Positions 1 to 7,474 of a DNA stretch of 12,545 nt are shown piece after piece; the stretch's first letter is position 1; every line of letters starts with the position of its first letter. The DNA is from JBJYKD01 sp049310025. GTDB lineage: Bacteria > Bacillota > Thermosediminibacteria > Thermosediminibacterales > Tepidanaerobacteraceae. The stretch covers positions 1 to 12,545 of the forward strand of contig NZ_JBJYKD010000051.1 in NCBI RefSeq assembly GCF_049310025.1. The letters run 5' to 3'. The notes under the pieces are model-generated. The model saw only the letters and a program-made list of their open reading frames with translations. It was not told where the DNA came from and made no database searches. The position numbers and the translations under genes were made by a program.

Positions 1-109
1 TCCAAAACATTCCTTATGAAATTTTCAAGGTTCGGGAAAAGAAGTAAAAAAGTAGGGTTTCTACACTAGAATCAATTATAAATAAAAAAATAAATAAGGA
101 TTGATGAAT

Positions 110-946
110 GTGAATAAAATACCTTTTTTAAAAATGAACGGCTGCGGCAACGACTTTATAGTAGTTGATAATAGGGAAGACATAATGAGCGGCATCGATA
201 TCCCCGGATTTGTAAGGCGCATATGTGCTAGAAGGGTTTCGGTAGGTGCCGACGGCTTCATAATGGTGGAAAAATTTAACAAAGCGGATTTTAAAATGAG
301 GTATTTTAATGCGGACGGTAGTGAAGGGGAGATGTGCGGGAACGGCGCCAGATGTGCAGCGATGTTCGCTTTTTTAATCGGTGCCGCAGGTGATGAGATG
401 AGATTTGAAACCATATCCGGCACATATGAAGCCAAAATAAGGGATGGTAATGTCCTTCTAAAATTTCTAACGCTTAAAAAGGATAATTTTTTGTTGAATA
501 AAAAGCACGAATTTGGCGGCAGAGTCAGGGAATATTGCTACGCTCATGTTGGCGTGCCCCATGTGATCTTGTTTGAAAAGGGGGTAAACGGTTGGGATGA
601 TAAAGAGCTGATAGCCTTGGGGAGGGAGGTAAGGTATTGTACCGATCTTTTTCCGGACGGCGCCAATGTAAACTTCGTGGAAGTGATAGATGAACACCAC
701 ATATTTATAAGGACGTATGAGCGTGGTGTAGAAGACGAAACCTATGCCTGCGGTACCGGAGCTACCGCTACGGCCATCGTGGCGGGCCTGCTGGGAAAGG
801 TTAAGCAGCCGGTCGATTTGCTTTCAAAAGGAGGCCCCCTCACGGTGCATTACCGAATTGAAGAAAACGCTATAGTTAACGTATATCTGGAAGGTGACGC
901 AAAAGCGGTTGTGGAAGGCTTTGTATTACCCGATGCATGGAAGTAA
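110..946 (+). CDS. dapF: Diaminopimelate epimerase
   Basis: Interconverts LL- and meso-diaminopimelate in the cytoplasm, the last epimerisation before lysine and peptidoglycan precursor synthesis. The two halves of the PLP-independent epimerase fold are visible. The KMNGCGNDF opening is followed by the first catalytic cysteine in GEMCGNGARC (codon at 335-337) and the second in YACGTGATA (codon at 749-751). Length of about 278 residues is normal for the family and no motif is broken. Three starts are possible in one frame: TTG 101, ATG 104 and GTG 110. AAGGA at 96-100 abuts TTG and sits only 3 bases from ATG but 9 from GTG, so GTG 110 is preferred; the difference is three residues. The liv-type receptor gene follows 205 bases downstream, and no terminator is evident between them. 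Some amino-acid racemases share this fold, but both cysteine motifs fit DapF well. Confidence 0.95.
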   Translation: MNKIPFLKMNGCGNDFIVVDNREDIMSGIDIPGFVRRICARRVSVGADGFIMVEKFNKADFKMRYFNADGSEGEMCGNGARCAAMFAFLIGAAGDEMRFETISGTYEAKIRDGNVLLKFLTLKKDNFLLNKKHEFGGRVREYCYAHVGVPHVILFEKGVNGWDDKELIALGREVRYCTDLFPDGANVNFVEVIDEHHIFIRTYERGVEDETYACGTGATATAIVAGLLGKVKQPVDLLSKGGPLTVHYRIEENAIVNVYLEGDAKAVVEGFVLPDAWK

Positions 947-1151
947 GCAGCGCCTTTCAAAAAAGGATGAATAAAAAATCTAAATAAACATAATATAACA
1001 AAAATTAACCATAATGCCATTTAAAGATTGGGGAGAATAAATTTATTAACCAACTTCAACTAATAAAATCCTTCGACAAAAGGGGGGATTTAACAGGAGG
1101 TACAAGTAATTAAAAGAATATGACCATGGCATTGAGAAAAGGAGGAAAAAT
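947..1151. other. Leader region between dapF and the liv operon
   Basis: AT-rich stretch without a credible gene. I looked for T-box, lysine-riboswitch and terminator patterns and saw none. A short CCTTT/AAAGG hairpin near 956-969 has no U-tract. The stretch ends in a strong AAAAGGAGG ribosome binding site at 1137-1145 for the receptor gene. An upstream AGGAGG near 1095-1100 is not followed by a usable start. No promoter matching both boxes was found, so whether liv is read from dapF or from its own promoter is unresolved. Confidence 0.4.
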
Positions 1152-2387
1152 ATGAAAAAAAGTAGGTATTATTTAGCAATAGCGCTGATAATAATCTTTA
1201 CCGCAAGCATACTTCTGACTGCCTGTGGAGGGCAGAAACAAAATGAATCACAAAGTCAACAACAACAACAACAGCAGCAGGGCCAGCAAACACAGCAAGA
1301 ACAGAGTAAAGAGCCGATTAAAATAGGCCATGAAGTTGCTTTAACGGGCGACGCTTCTATGTGGGGGCAGTCGGAAGAAAACGCACTGCAGATGGAGATT
1401 GAAAAGATCAATGCTGCCGGCGGCGTCGACGGCAGGCCCCTTAAACTCATATCATACGACAACAGGGCCGATTCTATAGAAGCCGTCAATGTGGCAAAGA
1501 GGCTTATCGAACAGGACAAAGTGGTGGCCATCATCGGGCCCGCACAGAGCGGTGTTGCAAACGCCATTTCTTCTGTCACAGAGGAAGCTAAAGTGCCGTT
1601 TATCGCCACCACGGCTACAAATCCCCTGGTGACGGTACCTAAAGAAGGCCAGGTGAGAAAATACGCCTTCAGGACGTGCTTCATCGACCCGTTCCAGGGC
1701 ACGGTGGCGGCCCAGTTCGCCTATCATAGATTGAATGCCAGGAAAGCGGCAATACTTTACGATGTCGGTTCAGACTATTCTTCCTGGCTTGCGAAATACT
1801 TCGAAGACGCTTTTAAAAAGATGAAGGGTGAAATCGTGGCGAAAGAAGCCTTCAGATCCGGCGAACTTGATTACAGGGCAATGCTTGGCAAGATAAAACA
1901 GGCCGGTCCGGATGTCATCTTTATCCCCACGGCCCAGAAAGAGGCGGCACTTGCGGCAAAGCAGGCAAGAGACCTGGGGATTAAGGCCACTTTAATGGGC
2001 GGCGACAACTGGGGCAGCCCTGACCTTATTACTCTCGGCGGGTCGGCGGTAGAGGGTTCCTACTTTGTAAACCTGGCATCAATGGAAGACCCGGATATCC
2101 AGGATTTCATTAAAGAGTATAAGGCCAAATTCAACGCAGACCCGGTCCTCCCCAATCCGGTCATGGCGATTGATGCCCTCTATATGCTGGTGGACGCCAT
2201 TAAGAGGGCGGGGACAACCGACGGGCCCGCCCTGGCGGACGCACTGGAGAACACAAGTAATCTCAAAGTGCTGACCGGAATGCTTACCATTGATCCGACC
2301 ACCCACAACCCATTAAACAAGCCCGCCATAATCCAGCAGGTAAAAGACGGTAAATTTGTTTACGTCGAAAAATATGTGACAGAGTAA
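1152..2387 (+). CDS. livJ: Branched-chain amino-acid-type ABC receptor lipoprotein
   Basis: Extracytoplasmic substrate receptor of the ABC importer encoded directly downstream. The N terminus is a lipoprotein signal: MKKSRYY, a hydrophobic core, then the LLTAC lipobox with Cys25 as the lipidation site. An unusual glutamine-rich tether follows at about residues 28-51, including eight consecutive Gln (36-43). The mature domain starts near KIGHEVALTGDAS and shows the Peripla_BP_6/LivJ pattern: GGVDGRPLKL, DNRADSIEAV, VVAIIGPAQSG and VPFIATTATNP. The total of 411 residues is slightly long for the family because of the tether. The start is fixed by AAAAGGAGG six bases upstream. The gene is intact. 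The ligand cannot be read from sequence: receptors of this type also bind aromatic or other amino acids, amides or urea, so the symbol indicates family only. Confidence 0.93.
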   Translation: MKKSRYYLAIALIIIFTASILLTACGGQKQNESQSQQQQQQQQGQQTQQEQSKEPIKIGHEVALTGDASMWGQSEENALQMEIEKINAAGGVDGRPLKLISYDNRADSIEAVNVAKRLIEQDKVVAIIGPAQSGVANAISSVTEEAKVPFIATTATNPLVTVPKEGQVRKYAFRTCFIDPFQGTVAAQFAYHRLNARKAAILYDVGSDYSSWLAKYFEDAFKKMKGEIVAKEAFRSGELDYRAMLGKIKQAGPDVIFIPTAQKEAALAAKQARDLGIKATLMGGDNWGSPDLITLGGSAVEGSYFVNLASMEDPDIQDFIKEYKAKFNADPVLPNPVMAIDALYMLVDAIKRAGTTDGPALADALENTSNLKVLTGMLTIDPTTHNPLNKPAIIQQVKDGKFVYVEKYVTE

Positions 2388-2399
2388 TTTGATTCGAAC

Positions 2400-2421
2400 A
2401 GGGGGGTCTAAAAACCCCCCT
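2400..2421 (+). promoter_or_regulatory. Stem-loop between receptor and permease genes
   Basis: Perfect 7-bp inverted repeat AGGGGGG (2400-2406) and CCCCCCT (2415-2421) around an 8-base A-rich loop, 13 bases after the receptor stop codon. It lacks the U-tract of an intrinsic terminator; CCTCGATAATATG follows. It is therefore more likely a partial attenuator or a 3'-end stabiliser that lets the receptor be made in excess over the membrane subunits, a common arrangement in binding-protein operons. The regulatory role is inferred. Confidence 0.6.
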
Positions 2422-2472
2422 CCTCGATAATATGACTTTGGCAATTCAATTTACCGGACGGGAGCTGAAATA

Positions 2473-3345
2473 ATGTTTTTGCAGACACTGATAACAGGCC
2501 TTTCAATAGGGGGTATTTATGCCCTCATGGCTGTGGGTTACTCCCTGGTTTTCTCGATACTTAATTTCAGCAATTTTGCTCACGGCACCATCATAATGCT
2601 GGGGGCTTATATAGGCTACTTTTTGATATCTTCATTCAAACTGGGTTTCCCTTTTTCCTTTCTTGGAGCTATAGTAGGAGCGGCATTGCTGGCGCTGTTA
2701 AACGTGAGGTTGGCCTACAGCCCGCTTATAAACAGGAAGGCGCCGCCGCTTTATCTCATGATAACGGCTATGGGGGTATCGATATTTCTTGAAAACATGG
2801 TCTATGTGACGGTTGGCTCGCATTTTTATTCTTTTCCGGAAATATTCAAGAGAACCAGTATCTCCTTTTTCGGCAGTGATATAAGTCCCCTTGACCTGTT
2901 TGCTCTGATCTTTTCTTTCATAGCCATATTCAGCCTGCATATTTTCCTCACCAGGACCAAAATGGGGACCGCCATCAGGGCGGCTTCCTACGACATGACC
3001 GTGGCGTCTCTAAACGGCGTCAATATGAACAGGCTCATCGGGATAGTATTTCTTCTGGCCGGTGCCTTTGGCGGCCTTGCCGGGGTATTCCTCGGAATAA
3101 AATACATGGTATATCCCACCATGGGCTGGATAACGAATAAAGCGTATATTGCAGCGGTGATAGGCGGCCTGGGCAGCCTCCCCGGGGCTGTAATCGGCGG
3201 GGTTATCCTGGGAATACTTGAGACGTTTGTTTCTGTTTATATTTCCTCGGTAATCAGGGATGTATTCAGTTTTTCTCTGGTTATTGTATTCCTGGTAATA
3301 CTACCGGCGGGCCTGCTGGGCAAGTATCTTGAAGAAAAGGTATAG
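2473..3345 (+). CDS. livH: Branched-chain amino-acid-type ABC permease, LivH subunit
   Basis: First membrane subunit of the importer. The 290-residue protein is almost entirely hydrophobic and opens with the typical LivH N terminus (GLSIGGIYALMAVGYSLVF). The cytoplasmic ATPase-coupling loop is seen near residues 227-243 (AAVIGGLGSLPGAVIGG), the usual place in LivH proteins. It is intact and of normal length. GGAG at 2461-2464 lies 8 bases before the ATG. The livM start follows 12 bases after the stop, so the two permeases are co-translated and form the transmembrane heterodimer with LivM. Confidence 0.94.
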   Translation: MFLQTLITGLSIGGIYALMAVGYSLVFSILNFSNFAHGTIIMLGAYIGYFLISSFKLGFPFSFLGAIVGAALLALLNVRLAYSPLINRKAPPLYLMITAMGVSIFLENMVYVTVGSHFYSFPEIFKRTSISFFGSDISPLDLFALIFSFIAIFSLHIFLTRTKMGTAIRAASYDMTVASLNGVNMNRLIGIVFLLAGAFGGLAGVFLGIKYMVYPTMGWITNKAYIAAVIGGLGSLPGAVIGGVILGILETFVSVYISSVIRDVFSFSLVIVFLVILPAGLLGKYLEEKV

Positions 3346-3357
3346 GGGGGAGAATAT

Positions 3358-4239
3358 ATGCAATACATTCTCGGAGTATTATCTGTAATAGGGATAGAAA
3401 TTATTGCCACGGTGGGCCTTTCGGTTTTTACAGGATTTACGGGGCTTTTTTCCCTGGGGCATGCCGCATTTATGGCCATAGGGGCTTACACGGCGGCAAT
3501 TCTAACCTATTTTTATGACTTCCCGTTTTTACTGGCCCTTCTTGCCGGGATGCTGATGTCGGCGGCGGTCAGCATGATTATAGGCTTTCCGACTCTCCGG
3601 GCAAAACTCAGGGGAGATTATTTCGCCATTGCAACTCTGGGGTTTGGCGAAGCGGTGCGGGTTATTCTGGAAAACCTCTCCATAACCCAGGGGGCCAGGG
3701 GGCTTCCGGGCATCTCTCATTACACGACACTTCCCGTCGTGATCGTATTTTCGCTGCTTGTTGTCTGGATGACCAGGAATTTCATATGGTCCAAATACGG
3801 GAGGAACGCCATCGCGGTAAGAGAAGATGCTGTGGCCGCCGAGATGGCCGGGATAGACCTTTTTAAAGTGAGGATGCTTTCCCTCATATACAGCGCGGCG
3901 TGCGGTGGCCTTGCGGGAGGGCTTTTTGCGCATTATTTAAATTTCATACAACCCGCCATGTTCACATCAGTCCTTTCAACGCAGCTTACGGCCGCGGTTG
4001 TGGCGGGCGGGATGGGCAGCCTTACCGGGCCCATCATAGCCATAGCGCTGTTTATAGCCGTTCCAGAAGTGCTCAGGGTGGCCAACATGTGGCGCCTGGT
4101 GGCCTACGGCCTTATCCTGGTACTCATCATGATATACAGACCGTCGGGAATAATGGGATACCATGAGCTTTCATTTGAAACTTTTAAAAAGATAATTCCC
4201 GGAAAAGCCGCAGGTCATGCGGGCGGAAGGGGGATATAA
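3358..4239 (+). CDS. livM: Branched-chain amino-acid-type ABC permease, LivM subunit
   Basis: Second membrane subunit of the importer, 293 residues. LivM hallmarks are FTGLFSLGHAAFMAIGAYTAA near residues 22-42, then PTLRAKLRGDYFAIATLGFGE, and the ATPase-coupling loop near residues 211-226 (TAAVVAGGMGSLTGPI). It is compact: only the core membrane domain is present, with a short polar Gly/His/Lys-rich C-terminal tail. A G-rich ribosome binding site overlaps the livH stop codon (3345-3352). The ATG of livG lies 6 bases beyond the stop, consistent with translational coupling. Confidence 0.94.
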   Translation: MQYILGVLSVIGIEIIATVGLSVFTGFTGLFSLGHAAFMAIGAYTAAILTYFYDFPFLLALLAGMLMSAAVSMIIGFPTLRAKLRGDYFAIATLGFGEAVRVILENLSITQGARGLPGISHYTTLPVVIVFSLLVVWMTRNFIWSKYGRNAIAVREDAVAAEMAGIDLFKVRMLSLIYSAACGGLAGGLFAHYLNFIQPAMFTSVLSTQLTAAVVAGGMGSLTGPIIAIALFIAVPEVLRVANMWRLVAYGLILVLIMIYRPSGIMGYHELSFETFKKIIPGKAAGHAGGRGI

Positions 4240-4245
4240 ATAAAT

Positions 4246-5025
4246 ATGGCCCTGCTTGAATTAAAAGACGTAACAAAGCGCTTCGGTGGCATAGTGGCGG
4301 TAAAAGACGTATCTTTTGCCCTGGAGCAAAACGAAATAGTCGGATTAATAGGCCCCAACGGAGCGGGCAAAACCACCATATTTAATCTCATAACCGGCGT
4401 CTATAAAGTAACCGCGGGAAAAATTTTTTTCGATGGAAAAGACATAACTGACCTTGACCCTGTTTCCATAGTAAAAAGCGGCATAGCCAGGACTTTTCAA
4501 AATATACGGCTGTTCAACAAATTAAGTGCCCTGGAGAATATCAGAACGGTCCTCTTCAGGGAAGCGGGCTATAACATAGCTCAAGCCCTTTTAAGAAGCC
4601 CAAAAGTGGTAAAAATTGAAAAGCAACTCATAGAAAAAGCTATGGAATTTTTAAAAGTGGTAGGGCTGGAGGAATACGCAAACTACCGTGCCGACAGCCT
4701 GCCCTACGGCCTCCAGAGAAAACTTGAAATAGCAAGGGCCCTGGCGCTGGAGCCCAGGCTCATTTTGCTCGATGAACCTGCCGCCGGCATGAACCCCGAA
4801 GAATCGCTGATGCTGGTGGACCTTATAAGGAAGGTAAAAGAACGCTACAATCTCACCATCATCCTCATTGAGCACCACATGGATGTGGTAATGGAACTCT
4901 GCCCCAGGATCATAGTCATAAACTTCGGTGAAATGCTTATGGACGGCACAAAAGCAGAAGTTCAGAGCGATCCCAGGGTATTGAAGGCTTACTTGGGGGA
5001 GGAATATACCTATGCTAGAGGTTAA
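4246..5025 (+). CDS. livG: Branched-chain amino-acid-type ABC ATPase, LivG subunit
   Basis: One of two cytoplasmic ATPases that drive the importer. It has Walker A GPNGAGKTT (36-44), a Q-loop glutamine in RTFQNIRLF (Gln85), the ABC signature LPYGLQRKLE (152-161), Walker B LILLDEP with Asp176 and catalytic Glu177, and H-loop His210 in LIEHHM. Length of 259 residues is typical. The signature reads YGLQR where most LivG proteins have YGQQR, a mild deviation. Its last 14 bases overlap the start of livF, indicating coupled synthesis of the two ATPases. Confidence 0.95.
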   Translation: MALLELKDVTKRFGGIVAVKDVSFALEQNEIVGLIGPNGAGKTTIFNLITGVYKVTAGKIFFDGKDITDLDPVSIVKSGIARTFQNIRLFNKLSALENIRTVLFREAGYNIAQALLRSPKVVKIEKQLIEKAMEFLKVVGLEEYANYRADSLPYGLQRKLEIARALALEPRLILLDEPAAGMNPEESLMLVDLIRKVKERYNLTIILIEHHMDVVMELCPRIIVINFGEMLMDGTKAEVQSDPRVLKAYLGEEYTYARG

Positions 5026-5728
5026 AAACCTGAACGTATACTACGGGAAAATCCACGCCTTAAAAAATGTGAGCATCGAAGTGCCGAATGGGGAAGTCGT
5101 GACGATAGTGGGAGCCAACGGGGCGGGGAAATCAACCCTGATGTGGACTCTGGCGGGTGTGCTGAAAGCCAGAGACGGGAGCATTACTTATAACGGCAAG
5201 CCATTGCCGGCCTCAGCCCATGATGTGGCCGCGGCCGGGGTTATACTGGTGCCCGAGAGAAGGAGGTTGTACGCCAATCTGACCGTAAGGGAAAACCTCA
5301 TGATGGGGGCGTTCTTGAGGAATGACCCCGAGGGGGTAAAAAAGGACCTGGAATTCATATATTCACTTTTTCCCATATTAAAGGAGAGGTCCAATCAATA
5401 CGCCGGGACGTTAAGCGGGGGCGAGCAGCAGATGGCAGCTATAGCGCGCGGCCTCATGTCGCGGCCAAAGATCCTGCTTCTGGATGAACCCTCCCTCGGC
5501 CTTTCGCCATTGTATACTTCTGAGGTGTTCAAGACCATATTGCAAATAAAAGCCCAGGGGACCACCATCTTCCTCGCCGAGCAGAACGCTCACAAGGCCC
5601 TGGAAATAGCCGACAGGGCCTATGTATTGGAAACCGGACGCGTAGTCCTTTCAGGAGCCGGCAAAGAGCTGCTGGCTAACCCGAAAGTGCAGGAAGCTTA
5701 TCTTGGTGTAAGGCACAAAGCAATATAA
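5012..5728 (+). CDS. livF: Branched-chain amino-acid-type ABC ATPase, LivF subunit
   Basis: Second ATPase of the importer, 238 residues. It has Walker A GANGAGKST (34-42), a canonical LSGGEQQ signature (134-140), Walker B ILLLDEP with Asp158 and Glu159, and the LivF-specific stretch VPERRRLYANLTVRENL, usually VPEGRR in the family. The ATG lies inside the livG coding end; GGGGGAGG at 4995-5002 within livG supplies the ribosome binding site. A strong intrinsic terminator follows within 15 bases, so this is the last gene of the liv transcript. Confidence 0.95.
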   Translation: MLEVKNLNVYYGKIHALKNVSIEVPNGEVVTIVGANGAGKSTLMWTLAGVLKARDGSITYNGKPLPASAHDVAAAGVILVPERRRLYANLTVRENLMMGAFLRNDPEGVKKDLEFIYSLFPILKERSNQYAGTLSGGEQQMAAIARGLMSRPKILLLDEPSLGLSPLYTSEVFKTILQIKAQGTTIFLAEQNAHKALEIADRAYVLETGRVVLSGAGKELLANPKVQEAYLGVRHKAI

Positions 5729-5741
5729 AAAGCACGCGAGG

Positions 5742-5774
5742 CAACCTTCGATTGCATTCGAAGGTTGTTTTATT
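5742..5774 (+). terminator. Intrinsic terminator of the liv operon
   Basis: Perfect 10-bp stem CAACCTTCGA (5742-5751) with TCGAAGGTTG (5758-5767), six-base loop, followed at once by TTTTATT. It sits 13 bases after the livF stop and separates the ABC importer operon from the symporter operon. Confidence 0.88.
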
Positions 5775-5886
5775 AAAGTACAAAAATATAAAAGGAATAG
5801 AAGGATTTTTCTAAACCGTCTAGAATATATACAGACAATAAAATCACTGAAAAATTATGATTTCAGTTTAGAGGAGGTGAATTTAC

Positions 5887-5970
5887 ATGAATGTCGGGGT
5901 AAATTTATTTGTATTTTTTTTACCACTAATAGTAAGTTTGATAATTACAATAGTATTTTTTTTAAGTTGA
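5887..5970 (+). CDS. 27-residue uncharged membrane peptide ahead of the symporter
   Basis: Small reading frame ATG to TGA coding for 27 residues. It begins MNVGVNLFVFF and ends TIVFFLS, and has no Lys, Arg, Asp, Glu or His at all. One transmembrane helix covers nearly the whole peptide. The ribosome binding site AGGAGGTGA (5872-5880) matches the 16S tail at nine positions, with AGGAGG nine bases before the ATG, stronger than for most genes here. It lies 47 bases before the symporter start in the same direction. Small hydrophobic accessory subunits are known for some sodium symporters (MetS with the NSS-family MetP, and small companions of some SSS symporters), so a stabilising or regulatory partner of the symporter is plausible. 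Translation and role are inferred; I recognise no family. A CTGAAA/TTTCAG inverted repeat lies just upstream (5847-5866). I could not assign a promoter in 5775-5870. Confidence 0.6.
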   Translation: MNVGVNLFVFFLPLIVSLIITIVFFLS

Positions 5971-6017
5971 TTTTAAAATAAATATTTATGGATTAATTTT
6001 TTGGAAGGAGGATTATA

Positions 6018-7470
6018 TTGTTTAATATTGCCGTATTTGGGATTTATTTGATAATGCTTGTTATGATTGGATACATTACATATTTAAAGGCCAGGTCTTA
6101 CAGTGACTACACCATTGCAGGCAGGTCAAACAATAAGTGGATTACCGCCATTTCGGCCGAATCTTCCGATATGAGCGGATGGCTTTTATTGGGGCTTCCC
6201 GGAATGGCTTTTGCGACGGGTTTTGGTTCAATATGGGTACTGATAGGGATTTTGGCCGGTACACTGTTTAACTGGATAGTTGTTGCAAACAGGTTAAGGA
6301 CAATTACAGAGTATTATAATGCTGTGACATTGATTGACTATTTTGAAAAACGATTGGATGACAAAAAAGGGACAATAAGTTTATTGTCGGGCATAATTAT
6401 CATACTTTTCATGATTATAAATTCTTCGGCCGAAATAATAGGAAGCGGCAAATTGTTGAATGCGGCGTTTGGTTTTGATTATAATGTGGGTATTTATAGG
6501 GCTTGCAATAGTTTTGATTTATACTTTTTTAGGCGGCTTTTTAGCTGTAAGCTGGAGCAACTTGGTACAGGGGACGATAATGTTTATCGCTTTAATTCTA
6601 GTGCCTGCGGTCTCATTGTTTAACGTAGGGGGCATAAACAATTTAATTGCAAACCTGCTCCATCAGGATAAAAACTTTTTTTCGCTGTTGAGCGGGAGCC
6701 AGGGATTTTGGCCAGTTTTTGGCCTCATTATGGGAGGTATTGGAATAGGAATAGGTTATCCGGGCCAACCTCACATCCTGACTAATTTTATGTCGATAAA
6801 AGATCCGAGAGAAATAAAAGATTCCACGTTGATAGCGATGATATGGGTGGGTCTGACTACATATGGAGCTGCGATTATAGGGATGGTAGGAAGGTCTTTA
6901 TATCCCTCAATTGAAGACCCGGAAAAAATCTTCCTTGTCCTGGCTAAAAATTTATTCCCCAGTTATACCCTTGGAATTTTTGCTGCTGCGGTAATGGCTG
7001 CAATACTTTCTTCTGTTAGTGCCTATTTACTTGTGGCTGCAGCATCTTTCGCTTCGAACATATATACCAGGTTTGTTAAGGTAACCAATGAAAACCAGCT
7101 CATATGGGTTGAGCGTCTTGCCGTTTTTGCAATATCAATCCTGGCGCTTTTAATGTCAATATCAGGCGGGCTGGTCTTTAAAATAGCGCTGTACGCGTGG
7201 GGAGGGCTGGCGGCCTGTTTCGGGCCATTGGTTATTTTCTCGCTATACTGGCCGAAATTGAATAAGACCGGTGCAGTATGGAGCATGATTATAGGAATGG
7301 TCACAATCATTTTGTGGTATAATTTGGGTCTGTCGAAGTGGCTTTACGAACTTGTTCCGGGTTTTGCTTTAAGCATAATTACATTATTTACGGTGAGCAA
7401 ACTTTCGGGCGGCCCTGATAGACTGACGGAAGAGAAATTTTTGAATTACCTTTCGCAGATAAGGAGATGA
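6018..7470 (+). pseudogene. Sodium/solute symporter (PutP-like, SSS family), frame broken
   Basis: Sodium-coupled solute importer of the SSS family, closest in motifs to sodium/proline symporters. It starts at TTG 6018, six bases after AAGGAGG (6005-6011). ESSDMSGWLLLGLPG near residue 48 matches the PutP Na+ site, where Asp55 and Ser57 act in E. coli (from memory). IYTFLGGFLAVSW follows, then AAVMAAILSSVSAYLLV, which corresponds to the PutP TM9 Na+ site. The frame that starts at 6018 gives good homology to FGFDYN, then becomes nonsense and stops at 6623. Homology continues in the +1 frame from WVFIGLAIVLIYT to 7470. The break is at or near GGG 6488-6490. Either one G was gained or, as the spacing against PutP suggests, two bases were lost. 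Repaired length is about 484 residues, normal for the family. It could be a true pseudogene or a sequence error. Substrate is unproven. Confidence 0.85.
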
Positions 7471-7474
7471 CGAT

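Noticed and set aside
956..969. CCTTT/AAAGG hairpin after dapF as a terminator
   Set aside because: Only five base pairs and no T-run follows.
1038..1075. Possible promoter (TTTATT ... TAAAAT) before the receptor gene
   Set aside because: The -35 match is poor; I could not find two good boxes with proper spacing.
1120..1155. Eleven-codon ORF (MTMALRKGGKI) ending in the ATG of the receptor gene
   Set aside because: Its only nearby AGGAGG is about 20 bases upstream, too far, and its second half is simply the receptor's ribosome binding site.
1256..1702. Long minus-strand ORF opposite the receptor gene
   Set aside because: It is a shadow of the receptor, rich in Cys where the Gln repeat is read backwards, with no ribosome binding site.
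3529..3933. 134-codon minus-strand ORF opposite livM
   Set aside because: Low-complexity basic composition without motifs, fully inside a well-supported membrane protein gene.
5775..5886. Riboswitch or T-box ahead of the symporter operon
   Set aside because: No T-box sequence, no conserved aptamer pattern and no terminator in the leader; only a six-base inverted repeat is visible.
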